In this document: piece after piece, positions 22,701-36,300 of the stretch | Numbering within the stretch: position 1 is the stretch's first letter | Layout: each line of letters starts with the position of its first letter | NCBI RefSeq assembly: GCF_026151205.1 | Contig: NC_087072.1 | Coordinates: 18,894,103 to 18,958,102 of the forward strand | Length of the DNA stretch: 64,000 nucleotides | Source: Bolinopsis microptera | Taxonomy: Eukaryota > Ctenophora > Tentaculata > Lobata > Bolinopsidae | Reading direction: 5' to 3' | The notes under the pieces: model-generated | Told to the model about the DNA's origin: nothing | Seen by the model: the letters and a program-made list of their open reading frames with translations, nothing else | The model's database searches: none | Position numbers and translations under genes: made by a program

Positions 22701-25700
22701 AAGGAGTCCTGTTACAAAGTTATGGGAGGGCAACATGGCAACTATTTTATAAGTTGCTAAGTTCGCACTATTTCCGGGACCAGCGTGGAGTTGTAACCTC
22801 GTAGTGGCAAATGCCCTGAGGAGTTTAAATGCTGATTAAAAGAGTTGTTGTTTCAAATTGTAGGCGCGAACTCTACCGATTACAGCGCATGAGTCTGAGC
22901 GCCACGTCCCTTAATGTTAACGCGTAGCGCATGAGTCTGCTGCGAACCAGAGAAACGCGTTGTTCCCACCCATCTTCAGTTTGCCGAGTCTCACTAATGT
23001 TATGCATGGCTCGGATGCATAATGAGGGAAGTTGCAGCATTTCCTCAACTAGAAGATACCAGACACCAGGGCACCTGCGCGGTGAGGTCGCGTTGCGAGC
23101 CGTGCAAGAGCCCCCCTCGCAGGCGGGCTTGTACGCAAGGATGCACGAGACACACTACACGAGAGAAGCAAGGCACGAGGCTAACTGCACTCAGAGCATA
23201 TGGAGTTGTTATGGCAGGTGGCTCGGTGCACCAATGACAAGGATGGTGTAGTCATGTGTAGGCTACGAGCCTGGCCTGCCCTCGCCAGCTCTGTAAGGCA
23301 AATGACGAGGTGGTCAGTTACTGGCATTACCATCACCTGCCTCATTTATTATATTTTCTTGTCATTCATCAATAATAATAATATATTGTATTGAGCAGCT
23401 TTCAAATCATTAGCTAATACTTTGCCTTTCTCTCGGCTCCAGCTCGCGCTTATTGTTAGCACATGCCTTTAATTGTTACCAAAAGAATGCTGCCTTTATA
23501 TTTACCTCAATTCAACTCCGTGCATTATACTAGTGACAAACAATCGGTAAATCACAAATAACCCCTCCTATAACTTACCTTCCATGCGTAGCCGATAGAG
23601 TTCACATTATTTCCGGTGTACGGACCGAATCTAGTTCCTGCAGGTATAGGTTCCTGAGCCCACACTCCCATACCAGCTCCAGGGATGGAGGAAGGTCGAA
23701 GATAGACAAATCTAGGCATCTGAGTCATGAGAGCTGCTGCGTTAGCTGCAGTACTGCTGGGCGGACTGACGAACCTGAGAGGTTAAGACACTTAGTTAAC
23801 GAGTTAGGGATTAGTTAGAAAATACTAGAGACCTGAACAAAATTACGGATATAGATCAGGGAATCAGCTATTAGTCAGAGTTCCCTCCATTTCTGGAATA
23901 GACACATATTCTGGCAAACGACCAGTATTCAACCTTTTCCAAAGCGGGCGGTTATACAGATATGTTCCACTAAATTGACGATAGACATGAGTCCTAGACG
24001 CTAGTCATAGACGTAATGTCTAGACTTCATGTCTAGACGTAATCGCCAGACCTTATGATAATATACAGAAAATATAGACAAAGGACAAACATCCAAACAT
24101 AGCCATTAAACGGAAGATAATGAAAGTAAGCACATGAATATCCTCATAGAATTACTCGAAATTTTAGCTCAGTGGTCCAAGATCAGTATGGCATGGCAAG
24201 GTTATCAGTTCATAGGCCGTGCTTACCCTAGTCCTTACCCTTATAGTCCTTACCCTAGAGTAATGGTGGCTAGTTATGCTAGTTATATAGGAGTAATTAG
24301 AAATAGACATGATCTGAGTCCCGAAACAAACAAGTCTCTCGTGTAAGGAACGGAGGGTATTTAATTTTACTATGAAACAATGTTGCTTTAATTAAAACTG
24401 TTCACCATGGATCAAATAGAATTCTTGGCATTTGAAATTTTTAAATTTCAAAATCCAAATAAATTTGACATCTATAATATTTACAATGAGATACGAATAA
24501 ACGAATCTCGCGTAAGGAGAAAAAGGAGGAATCAAATTCTACTTTTATGAAAAAGTCTTGGACTTTTTCAGAAAAATATTAGTGCTGAAAATCTTTATCA
24601 TGGTTAACATCTATTAAACGTCAAGACAGCTTGCATCATATCATGATCACACAATATGGTGTTAAAGGCCGAGAGAGAACATGAAATTTGTAACATAAGA
24701 TCCCGCCCATTACCTAACTCCGCACCTGGCTACACGATCGGCACAAAAAAATCAATATAACTACCACTCTAAAATTACCAAAACTCACTTTTTGCAAATG
24801 AAGTTCATTACCGAATGTCATTTGATACAGGCCGTTCTGCAGAAACCATTAACAAACCGCAAAAAAAGTAGTGCAGGTGGGATGGAACTTATAGACCTGA
24901 TGGAGAGAGGTGATCAAGTACTGATCTATAAAAATATCGGCTCCTCACGACATTACAGCATGCACATTACACCTGCAAGTAGCACACGTACAGCCCTGTT
25001 CACGTCCGGACTTGACTCTTTTTCTAGAACGAAAACAGGTGAATTGAAAGTGAAACGTTAGACCTCAAAGAGCTATATCAAACTGTCTTAATAAGTTCAA
25101 CATGGAATGGTTACGGTTCACTCTGGTTACGGTTCGCACTGTCCTGCAAGGGAAGTGCTCCAAACCTATTACAACATCCTTATTCCTTAAATAAAGTTTA
25201 AATATGGTCAGCCTCTTCGTACGAACTTTAATTTTCACCACTGCATACCCCAACACTCTAAAGTTACAATAGTTATCTAATACAATCCGGAAGTAATCTG
25301 CAGACCAACTGTCCGGATCCAAACTTTAACTGGGACTTTGCGGGCAACATGGCCACTGGTCAGGGGCCGCCCGGAAATCAGGTACAGTACATGATTGTGA
25401 AGCACAAGCAATTTCTTCTAAATCTTATCGTGGTCGAACATTGAAAAGTTGTTAGGCAAATCTTTTCTTAGATCTTTGAAGGTTTGGAAAAATCCGGATA
25501 GTCAGAAATTCAGAAATCCAAAAATATCAAAATCCTGTCTCAAGTACATAAAGTATAGCTACCTTTTCGAAAACCACAATAAGATATATCCAGATAATAG
25601 ATGTGGATACTGATATTGAGAACTCGGATATATACAGATCAGTAAAACTAAGTAGACAAAATACCTACAGACAGACAGACAGATAGACAGACAAATGACA

Positions 25701-28700
25701 AAATAGACACACAGATCAAAATGTACCTGCTCTCCGATGAGATTGGAGGCTGATATCTCGGAGAAGGGACGTGAGGGATAGTGTAGTCTGGATAGGGCAT
25801 CTGCATCATCGTAGTAAACGAGGCTGCTCCCTGAAAACATAACAAGCTTATGTTTTTGTTTCAAAAGTATCTAAAGTTATAGTTATAATTTCTTAATTTC
25901 TGCCCATGTCGGCAGATATTTGATATCGAGAGAATTTTGTCAGGACTTCGCTACATAGGTTACCGGCATTATATTGCCGAGCAATATCGATCGGTTTGCC
26001 AAAGGAAGCATTGGGTCGTATCGACATCGTTAAAAATAATGACCCCTCTTAGCTGATCTACAATCGGATTATTAACCGTAGCTTTTTTTCTAATTTCAAA
26101 GCGGTACTACAACGCCGTTGTTTGATAACTGACTCTTTCTGAAGCGACCCTTCTACAAGTGGTGACACAGAAATTAGTTGTGATATAATTATCAGGTAGT
26201 GTGATCTATCAAGTGACTCATTTAACTGTGAAAAAGGGCAGATCGTATGACAAGAATGTGAAAACCTTGTTAGAGAGGTAAAGTTTGTGTGAAGCAGCTC
26301 TGTGAAAAAGCCACGTGAGCGTGAAGCAAGGTGGCAATGAGATAATGGGTCTAACATGTGATACAGCTCATCAGCCCCCCACTATTAGCTTAACTAGGAT
26401 TATTAGGCCGTCAGAATTAGCGCCAGAACGTGCGAGCTTTAGGGCCAATCGGGGACAGACTAATGGCCCGGGTACTTGGAGAACCCATTAGGGGTCCTGT
26501 GAAAATATCATAGTTCGATAATAGATAGGGTAGGACACGTGTGAGGGAGGGGGTGGAGAGAGAGAGAGTTTACTAATTAATAAGGTTAACATCTGAGGCA
26601 TGATTCTGAAAATAATTGAAATCTTATCGACGTCTTTTGAGTCACCCGAAATGTTTCAATGACCATTGGACACTTATTCCGTTTCCCCTAAATGTAAAGC
26701 CATGCCGTTCCATGGCATTAAAATGTTTGAACTTTAAATTTTGTCAAGTTGTAACAAAACCTGGGAAGATTAAGAAATTGACATAACGCGAGAAGTAAAG
26801 GTATCATTAGAATGGTAGGTTGAGTTTGCGATAGCGGCAACCCGTAACATTGCACGCAGGGCCCCTGCCTAGAACTAACTAGCACCACATTACTACATTA
26901 TCCATCATAATGCTAAATCAATTACTTTTTGGGCGCACAGCGAGTGCCACGCGTAGGCAGACCCCGGCTCTCAAATTAAAAGCATTATTCGTTTCAATTA
27001 CCTATTAACGGAGTAGCAATGGGCGGCCGACATGCGGGCCCATCATCATCATCATCTACTGGTATTCTGAATTCTCAACTCGGAAACAGGGTTAACTTAT
27101 AACGGGAGGTTTACATGACGTTTCGCCTTGCAGTGCTAGGTCAGATGGACACAAATATAGAGTGAGATTCACACTTGTAAGGCTTGTGCTCCTCATCATC
27201 TCATACCAAACATTAATATAGGTGTGAAGGAAAAGTGGGAAGATCTGTGTGGAGCAACAAGCCAGCCATACAGACTCTAGCTCCCCCTGGACTAGTGATC
27301 CAACTACAAACTGAAAAAGATAATAAAGTGGGCAGCACTTTCAGAGTTTAGGTGCGCGAAGAGTGAAATTATCATTAGAGATAGATGACTGAACCGGGCT
27401 TATTTGAGCTATTTGAGAGTCATGTCAGACATAATATGTAACTCCAACAGATATGGGTTCGTGCTAGGAGGAAGGTCGGACCTGAGTGCGCGAAGTACTA
27501 ATCTTTTGTGGCATTTACAGTACATAACCATACACCCTGGTACTGGCCCTGACAGCCTGATCGAGTGTCGACCAGCGCTGCAACAACTGTATCGGACTAT
27601 GGCTTTTGGAAATAAAAAGTACCAAAGAGAGTTTGTTACGGAAAAGATTTTCAAAGAAGTTAGAAGGGGTGAAGCTTCAGAACTGAGTTAGCACGGTACC
27701 AGTCGACCCAGGCTTAATACAACCTGGCGGTGCGAAACTCCTTCCAAAGACGGCAACCATGCTGACCTATTGCACCTATCACAAGATTCAGACTTGTTGG
27801 GCCACTCTAATTGCCAAATAATAAAATTGACAGTCAGCACATTCATATAGTTAGATTACCTGGGGAGTAGATCTATTGAAGTACTGAACAAAAGTCCGAT
27901 TCTTATTTGAATGACAAACCTTGGCATGAGATCTTTGAGGGCAGATCCCGCTTTGCAATAACAGATTTGCATAAATCATAAAGAAAAGAAGTGTAGTAAG
28001 TTAATTCAGAGGGAGAGATTTGTGGTTCCCTGCTGGTGTGTTGAGGTGCTCATATATATATCGGGGACTACGAATAATTTACACTACAGATCCCCCAAAA
28101 GACGATGATTTGGATAGACACTACTTTTTGCCGACACATTCTCGAGGTCATCCAGACATTGATTTTATTGAACTCGTGGAAACCTATCAACCAAGTTAAA
28201 GATTTTAGACAATGAATTATTGGGAAAAGAACTTTTTTCGATCTCTTGAATAGGATCGTATATCTAGGGGAGGCGTTTAAATTGTTGTAAAAAATTAACT
28301 AAATATGACACGAAAAGGAATCCGGAAACGAACGCAAATTTATATCCGCAATTTAGGGCAAATTCTGGCCTCAGTGGACAGAATTCTGTGTCTCTAACCC
28401 ACATTGTACGTGCATATCGGCACTGTCCGTAAAATAGGGAACCAGGCACCTGACCGTGTTACTAAATATATCACACAGTATCCAGTGATAGTACACGAAT
28501 ATTACCGTTATTTCCCGGGCTAAACGTGCCATCAGTTCTGCAAAAATCTGGTACAAGTTTAGGGCGGATCCCCTGTTGATCCCCAGTTGTGCCGACTATG
28601 ATATAGTGGTACATTAGTCATTACATTATCGTCTGATCAAATTGAGGGGGTGAAGATTTGCAGATACCAGACATAGCTGATCTAATCAGCAAGAAAAACA

Positions 28701-30389
28701 ATGTTAGTGGCAGCCCAATATGTTTGTTGTGACCGATTGTAGCAACATTCAATTATAGACAGCTTAGAATATAAGAATATTAAGGTTGAGACGGCAAACT
28801 ATAATTATATTTCGGGGCAATCATAAACTTACTGGTATTCAAGGGACATATACATGGAGGTATTCAAGACTCAAGAGTACTCAATGTGATCTTAACTACA
28901 TGTATGTAGTTAATAATGTAATGGTTATTGTTCACATGGAATGAATGGATAAAATGTCGCATCGATGTAAATCGAAGACTGGTTTGAAAACTTCATTAAA
29001 AGTTGCATACCTGCAGATCCCTTGCATTCTTACAAATGGGCTTGATAACCATGAGAGAAGATGTGTCTCGAACAAGAACAAGAGGACAAAAAGACAGACT
29101 GGGTCTAACGAGCCGGTCAAAACAATGTAAACTGTGCTGAAAAACGGCCGTTATCACGAGGTTGCGATACGTTTGGTATTGTCAGTACTGTGCCACTCAC
29201 CACGCGCTCACCACGTGATCAGGCACATGACAGGAACGCGCGCCAATGGCACACCTCCGCTCCACTGTGTAACTTGAGAGACGGATCAAACACGTTTTGA
29301 TATGGGTACCCGAGTAGAGCTTGGGGAGAGTGCTGGGTTGCCCGAGCAGAGAGAGGGAATCACACTAGCTGACAAATCGAGGACTAATCCAGAGCTTGTA
29401 GTGGTGGTACAATTACAACAAGCCAATATCTACATTATAATGCTGCGTCTAATGTGACAAGTTCCTTATTCATGAGGTAACGAGTTTTACAGGGGTCAGA
29501 GCGCAGCCTCTCCTTTCCAGGGTCGGCTAGGGATCTGCGCTAACTTTTAGAGGGTTCTCATGGATTTAGTGTGTGTAGGCCGGTGCCTTGTTCGTGCCCT
29601 TACTGCAACCTTGTTCTTTGTGGTTCTCTTAGTCTAGGCTACCTTCTAGTTCTGTTTTCCTCCCCCTACTTTGATACGCTCTACTTTGTACGGTTGTGAA
29701 CTGCTCAACTTTACTCGCCTTGCCAAGGTTTCATTTACCCTAACATCTGACAGTCGACGCTCAACATCACCAACTTTTACTTTCAGTGACTGAGTGACGT
29801 GCCCTTATTTAGAATTATTATCAACATTCTGTAGAATGTCCATGTAGCAAAATTTAGAGAATATCCACAAAAATTTTCTGTTTCCCACAGTGCTGTACTG
29901 TTATAAGGGTGTTTAGTGCCGAAATTTCCCTGTCTACAACAAACTAGACTCACCATGAAAAGCTCCAAAATAAAACAATTATCTGGGGCTCAGCCTCTTT
30001 ACATTCAAATCGAACAAACAAAAGCGTTAAGGTGAGCGTCCCTTTGTTTATAGTTTTGACTAGAGTGATGCAAACTGTACACGCAAACTACGCCAACTGA
30101 CTAACACACGATGCAGTTCTCGTTTTGTGAGTTGACACATATCACCAGTAGTAAGTTACAAGTTCTGATTGGCGGCCGGGAGGGAAGCCCGGCTGCACGT
30201 GGCTAAACAATGCACGGCACCCCAGCTGAACAGATCTAGTTCAGTCTCAAAAGTCGCACACTTCTAAATAGGAGAAACTTTAGAACGAGTCTGAAAAACT
30301 CTGAACAATGAGAATATTTACCTGTAAAGATGAAGAGAGGTGGCTTTGATCCAGCATTCTTGATTTCTGTGGTGCAACCAGTGGTGATA
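13746..30389 (-). CDS. PRDM-family PR/SET-domain zinc-finger protein (12 coding exons)
   Basis: Exons 30322-30389, 25727-25830, 23579-23774, 21864-21995, 21635-21737, 16242-16374, 15911-16022, 15546-15721, 15181-15362, 14682-14831, 14028-14206 and 13746-13922 all have GT/AG sites. From the Met at 30357 they join without a frame break into 559 residues. The PR domain contains [36 protein letters not shown] and [18 protein letters not shown]. Eight C2H2 fingers follow: the first is a C2HC variant (CKTC...HRMHQC), finger 2 stands apart, and 3-4 and 5-8 are two closer groups; linkers such as HTGERPF join fingers 5-7. The C-terminal ~118 residues (two exons) are Ser/Thr-rich and low in motifs. PRDM proteins are nuclear transcriptional regulators that recruit chromatin modifiers. 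I cannot assign an orthologue: the PR core fits several subfamilies. Upstream exons, coding or not, are possible because the first exon is open to its acceptor. Confidence 0.88.
16375..21634. other. PRDM intron 5, 5.3 kb
   Basis: Apart from the candidate exon at 19422-19521, it holds no supported gene. A CpG-richer stretch with a CT microsatellite (19881-19925, followed by CCCCGGCCGG) lies just upstream of that exon and could be an internal promoter. A 120-codon ORF at 18428-18790 has no recognisable features. Confidence 0.5.
19422..19521 (-). CDS. Candidate alternative first exon of PRDM (PR-less isoform)
   Basis: ATG at 19521 opens 33 codons ([18 protein letters not shown], then [14 protein letters not shown]) ending in a phase-1 donor G|GTTAGT. 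The downstream exon at 16374 begins in phase 1, so the join reads ...SY-E-DGAYVC and continues through all eight zinc fingers for 402 residues. An in-frame stop lies just upstream of the ATG. The peptide is an amphipathic helix rather than random sequence. PRDM1, PRDM2 and MECOM are known to make PR-minus forms from internal promoters; here this is inferred. Without splicing, the exon would read as a 34-aa ORF. Confidence 0.5.
21996..23578. other. PRDM intron 3
   Basis: A 1.6-kb intron between the exons coding the two halves of the PR domain. It holds the perfect hairpin at 22440-22535 and a more GC-rich stretch at 22860-23350 with chance plus-strand ORFs. Both flanking junctions are phase 0, so an unseen phase-0 exon cannot be excluded. 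Confidence 0.5.
22440..22535. repeat. Perfect 30-bp hairpin plus adjacent hairpin
   Basis: Arms 22440-22469 and 22471-22500 are perfect inverted copies separated by a single C. A second small hairpin (AAACTTATT-G-AATAAGTTT, with partial outer pairing) follows at about 22503-22532. The pair lies in the PRDM intron between the two halves of the PR domain. Confidence 0.9.
25831..30321. other. PRDM intron 1, 4.5 kb
   Basis: I see no exon, repeat array or mobile element that I can support here. Only short unconnected ORFs are present. Confidence 0.5.
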
Positions 30390-33300
30390 CTGAAAATTAG
30401 CTGTGTTAGAATTTAAGTTCTGATAATAGATAAAATAAAATCTATAATTCGTACAGAGTCCTTATCATTATGCATGATTAATGGCTAATGAATATAACGC
30501 CCACAGGCACAAGAAATCGTACCAAATAATATTGCCTTTTACAAATATTATTGCCGACTTAGATCTCGATAATGGCTTTACAACTAGGGCCACAAAATGA
30601 GGACATTTATAGTTTATATAACAGCTGACTCCACCTACTACTAATATGATACAGATTGCAGCGATCATACTGGATGAAGCCTATAAATGATTACGGACCA
30701 GGTTCGGATTGTGTAATGATCTGCTCGTTTTCATATGCAAATCGGTTTGGATCACTTATTGTGCTCGGCACTTGGTAACAGTGGCGATAGTGGCAGTTTT
30801 AACCAGGTCAGCTAGAAATAAAGTACAGGGCACCATAACCACTGCTGTAAATCTCTTGTATGTGTCGATGCCACACAGAAAACATTACTTAAACTATTTT
30901 GCTCTTTTCAGCTATTATATTTCAAGAAATTTGTAAGTCACGCGGCTTGGACAAGCCCCAGTGAGGTAAGGCTAGGTGACCAGCATCGAGCTGATAGGTA
31001 TTTGAATAAACTAGAGTGAACTACATTACAATAGGAGACAGACAGGGGCTTAACCTCATGGTCCTTTACTCATAATAGCTGTACAGGGATTATCGGGAGA
31101 ATAGATTTTGATTTTACACGCTGGAGCTTGATTTACGTAATTCGATTGTAGGGAGCATTAGAAGGGACTGACACGTGAGGTGATGTGGCTGCCCCTCTAT
31201 CAGTGACACGAACTCGCACGAGACCAGGTCGACTCCTGACGACGCGGACCCCACACCCGCCTGCCACCTCCGATCACACATGTAGCAACACACTCCCTAT
31301 ACCTGGTCTATTTTTAGAACACTTTTCCCTCGTGAGAAGCAGGATAGTATCTACTTATCTGATACGATGTGGTTACAGTGAAGTAGCAGGACCAATAGAT
31401 ATCCTGTTTTAACGGCCTCAGTGGTGGGTGGGTGCTTGGTGCAGGCTGGAACCAACACCCGAAATAGACGCGGTGTAATCTGGAGACTGTGAGATATAAT
31501 AGCTTGGTATCTAATCAGCTGGAGTACTGTAATTGTTACCAAGTGATCCCTTACTAAACCAACATCACGTCTACACGTGCCAGGGAAGCGAGTAAGCTCA
31601 TTGGCTGATGCCACCATTACCGGAACCTGATTGGTGCACGGATATTTGGCTGGGAAGATTGGAACAAGTTTGTACCGGTCGCTACTCAATTTAGCTATAT
31701 ATCCTTAGTGTATCCGAATTAGGATCCTAAGAAAAGTCAGGCACATGAGTCAAGAAGGTAGCGCCCACGCGAGCTCATACCGTCAGCGAGTCGGCAAACT
31801 AGATGGCAGAATTCTTGCAGTTCAGCCACATTAATTAGACGCAATACCTAGCAGCTCCGACCTAGCCACAATTAGACACAATAGAAAATAAAGCTAGTTA
31901 CAACAGTGTCAGCGTGCTGAGACTTTCTCAGAAATCCTACTTTGTACAACTACATAGGGTCCCTTGCACGGGCAGTGAAAAATAAGGAATCAGAAGTTGA
32001 GTTGTACAACTACATACAACTAAAATAAATGAGAGAGATATGTACCTACTGAAAAATCGAGTCAGGAAATCCCTCTAACTTACACGGATAGATTGTGAGC
32101 AATGACTTGAGTACAAAGTATAACTGCGAACTAACGACCGTTCGAGAACTCTTTTTCTCAAGTTGAACACTAAAGATTTGCAAGAGAAAGTAGTCCGACT
32201 AAGATTCTGTACTGCTTTTAGCGATAAAGTTTCGTGCGGTCTAGCTGGAAACCGTACACGTGATTCGAGTTGATTGGCGTTAATTGAGGTCATGTTTACC
32301 TTGACGACCATGCAGCCCACCTGACCGCCTGATTACCTTCAAACTTCAAGTCAGATGCGGGTAATTGATCAATCCGGCCACGACATTATCCTATATTGTT
32401 TCTCGAGCATTAGCTACTCAGGTTTCTTGTCTTGCTAATGTTTTGATAACATTGCTCGGGGTATGTGATAGTTTACCAGTGAGTGGTTAAGTTCGCGTAC
32501 CCTCGCAGCTCCCATTACTTGCCTCGTCAATGACGAACCACCAGATCGAGTGGACCTTGTTTACAGCTCTAGCATGCAACAGTCTACCTCGACTCCAGCA
32601 ATTCTACTGATGGTGGGTGGACGTCCTGTTTCACCGAAAATGTCAGAGTTTTCGGCTCCCTTGGAGGGGCCAAACAATTTAGACCGGAGGATTGTTAATC
32701 AATAATCACTCTTAGAGTGTAGGGATTCCCTGATAGTGCGCTAAAATGGGGTTTAAAAGAGCGTGCCTGCTACTGGACGGGGCGGACACAGGACCACAGT
32801 TAGCATTCTCCCTCTAACATCTACCCTTCACAACTCCCCGTACACACCACGTGACTCATAAACGCCCAATAAACGAAGCGTGCAATTTACATACTGAAAG
32901 TTGAAAATTTTGTAATATACGTGTATTGTTGACATGGACCCAGGCAGTGACAAGCATTTGAGTTGCGGGATACCATTAACACCTCTCAGTTCCCTTATCT
33001 GATATTGACTGACAAATACTAATAAGTTTCCAATATTACACATGATATTATTAAAACTGTACAGAGGCAGCAGGAGGGACCCGACCTCTCTCCCTGATAA
33101 TAATCTTTAATTACACTTTTAGCTAATCACATCTAACTAGACAACAATAGATCGCGAGACTTAAGGGGGTCAAAGTTAGACAGGTTGCCAGGTAACCAGG
33201 CAATGGCACCTCTAACCCCGATATAGCGGAGGGAGGCGGTGACATTCGTCTGGGTGGGCTGAGAATATACAAACTGTGTGGCTGTGTCACTGTTACTAGT

Positions 33301-36300
33301 ACTGTGTGGTGTAAGTACTGACGTGATCATGTAGACCCAGGGTAAATGTGGGTGAAGGGGCCTTTAGAGGGGTAAATAGGGTACAGGATACGATAGCACG
33401 GACACGGTGGTCATTCGGCCGGCTCATGAGTTGTCCTGCTTAGTGAACATCTACAATATTATCCACTGTTTTGATTCTGGTAAATATTTCTGGTAAATAT
33501 TTGGTAAAGACGGGGAGACGAACGTTCTGCGATCGGAGGAATGAACGGGCTAAAAATCTAGAAAATAATGGACTTCCGTTCTCCGGCTGGTATCTGCTCG
33601 CATTGCATTGATCTGACACTGATTCTAATTGACGTATTTTAGACAATAGTAGGTCACGTATAATCAACTATCCAATTCTATTAGCATTAGACAACAATAC
33701 AACATGTGACTGCGCTTCAAACTCGGTGGATTTACCGTCAATATGCAGTGTGCTTACTCCATGAAGTCTGAACGCATCGTTACCGAACTATTATTCAAAC
33801 CACAATTACACTGGTGAATAGTGGTGCTGGGAGGGATCCAGTGAATTAAGCGAGTTATTATAGTTATTATGTACTATTATCAGTGCTGATGAACAAGTAG
33901 CTCTGATGCCAAATAATAATGACGAGTCTAAAACCATCTGTCCTGCAGCAGCCTGCAGCCAGCAGCCACTAGCCTGCAGCCTGGCTGATGAACCTGACGT
34001 GGGATCAGTCTGGTTTCTAACTGTGTATCTGGACTACAACTACTCAGTACTAATGTGTGGCAGACTCATAAGTTGCTATCATTAGTACTGAATGAGTGGA
34101 GATACTCAATTAGACTAAATTGGTAGGATTGTACACGAAGGGTCGCTTGCTCATGGAGCCAATGACCAGCCGATAGTTGGAAACTGACGAAAACAGGTCG
34201 AACAGATCGGGATTGTCTTTGTGGTTGTCTGTTTGGCTTGTGAGCTAGTGAGCTGCTGCATGCAATTGTTACACCTCGAGGACAATTACTCAGCAAATTA
34301 GACGAGCTCTCGCATTATCGACCACTCTGTTAATCCTTTGTTGCGGACCAGATGAGCGCAACACTGATCCACACTCCATTAGTTTTGTAAGTTTGTATCA
34401 TTGTGTGCCACAGATTCTACCTCTATCCCCTGCCCGTGCTAGTGTGAGGGTACGCACATTGCTACCAGTCTGACTAACACTGCTTTTAAACGTCGTCTGT
34501 GACATTTTTAGACTCGGCTAGCCCTCATCTGACAGTGTTTCGACACACTTGGAGCTACCTCCCCGCCAGTAGTACACTTGGAACTCCTTGCTGTGTGTTG
34601 GGGACTAATGCCAGGGCGTCAACAGCAGCAGCACGACACAGTACTCCACTTGATAGAGGAGGGTCTCTGTAAGAGCTGCTGTGAGCTGACAGTGACCTGC
34701 TCGATCTGCTCAACCAATCCCAGCTCAGGTGGCTAAAAAACCGAAACTATTGTGTAGACGCCTGGGGATTGGTTCGGCTGAGCCGAAAGTGCCATGACCA
34801 CAACTGTCGGCTAGTGGCTACTGACTGAGTAGGAATAATACCGGACCAGGCTCGGAGAATGAACGTGTTTCAGTGGCACGTGTTGACGTGTGTGGCCCTT
34901 AGTCCACCGCTTTAGTAAAAATAGAGTCGATACTATCTTAGACCTTACTTGAGAGGTGCTTAGCTGCCACAAATAGTTCCCCAATCTTAGCCTGATACCT
35001 ATACTGTACAATGCCGTGCTGCTATTGAATGAATAAAAAGATACAGCTCACATTTGCAGGCTTCAATCCTGTGTGATGAAACAATCGGCCTATACACACC
35101 AGCAACACACGCACATCCAATCTTACCGTGTAGATAATTATGTGCAATAACTTTGGCGACTAATTTTAGAATTTGAAACTCAGCTTACATCATAGACGTC
35201 AAGGATCGGTGTCAGAACATTTAAATTTCCTAAGACTGGCGGTTACTTAAAAGCCACAACTGCCGAGGCTAATGATTTAGGTTTGAAAACTTCATCAGAA
35301 CTTGAAAACTTCATCAAGTAACAGAACTTAAACGGTATCCCCATATAATTCGCCATATATAGAAAACTAAAAAATTTGCTACACGATCTAATTGATTACC
35401 GATAATTCAATAAACGAACCTTTCAACATGACGAAATGTTAACGAGAGTAGCAGAATAGCAGGTACTGGTAAGCAAGGTGAGTGTCTCGTTCAACGTAAA
35501 CAAAGCTAACAACAGTAGTTCATGTCGACAGGACGAAGGGCAAATTTTCAGAGTTTGTGTACATAATGGGATGGAGTGAGGGGGATGGGGGGACGTGCGA
35601 TACTATCCCAGGCTTCAGGCTCTCTCATTGGACCACGAGTCAGCTCTGGTATTTGGCGAATGGGGAACAGGGTTACGGGTCACGTGGCGACTATGGACCA
35701 TTGAGCGGCGGGGAGGCAGGGCAATCCGGCAGCTGGGTTAGACTGAAACTGCTACTCATTACAATGTAGGCACGCGATCCACTACTCCCTCATGCACCAA
35801 GGCAACGTGACTATCGGTAACGTGACCAGCACGTGGTTCAGCCGATCCGACTCTGCTTCCAATAATTGCAATGTTTTTAATGACCAAACAATCACTGATA
35901 AGCAGGGTGTTGGTAAACACGCACTTTCCGTCCCCACACGTTACAAGCACAACAATCCCAATAAACTAATTTTTGTGCAAAAAAACGTGAGTATTCTGCG
36001 TGAAATAAAGCTATTAACATGTGAACACTACATCCTATGAGGCAATGTAACAGCTATAGATCGTAGACTAATTAAACATAACAATGGACCGTTTTAACCC
36101 GGCCAGATCTACCCTCCCCCCGGTAGTGTCGGAGGGGGGTGTTCAATAAGTGCTAATAAGGTGGCACTTCAGGTAACTATAGTAACCTGGTAACTATATA
36201 GTAACCTGAGGTGCACTGCGGTCCCCCGGTTATCCCAGGCTCCACAACAGTCGCCCTTACCAGTAATTTAACCACAAAATCATATATACTAGCCTGCAGT

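Noticed and set aside
22931-23394. Overlapping plus-strand ORFs in a GC-richer intron segment
   Set aside because: Three frames are open together, no domain is visible, and they lie antisense within the PRDM intron.
24792-25061. 89-codon plus-strand ORF
   Set aside because: No recognisable motif, antisense to a PRDM intron, length compatible with chance.
27404-27691. 95-codon plus-strand ORF
   Set aside because: Antisense to PRDM intron 1, no domain, also open on the other strand; likely chance.
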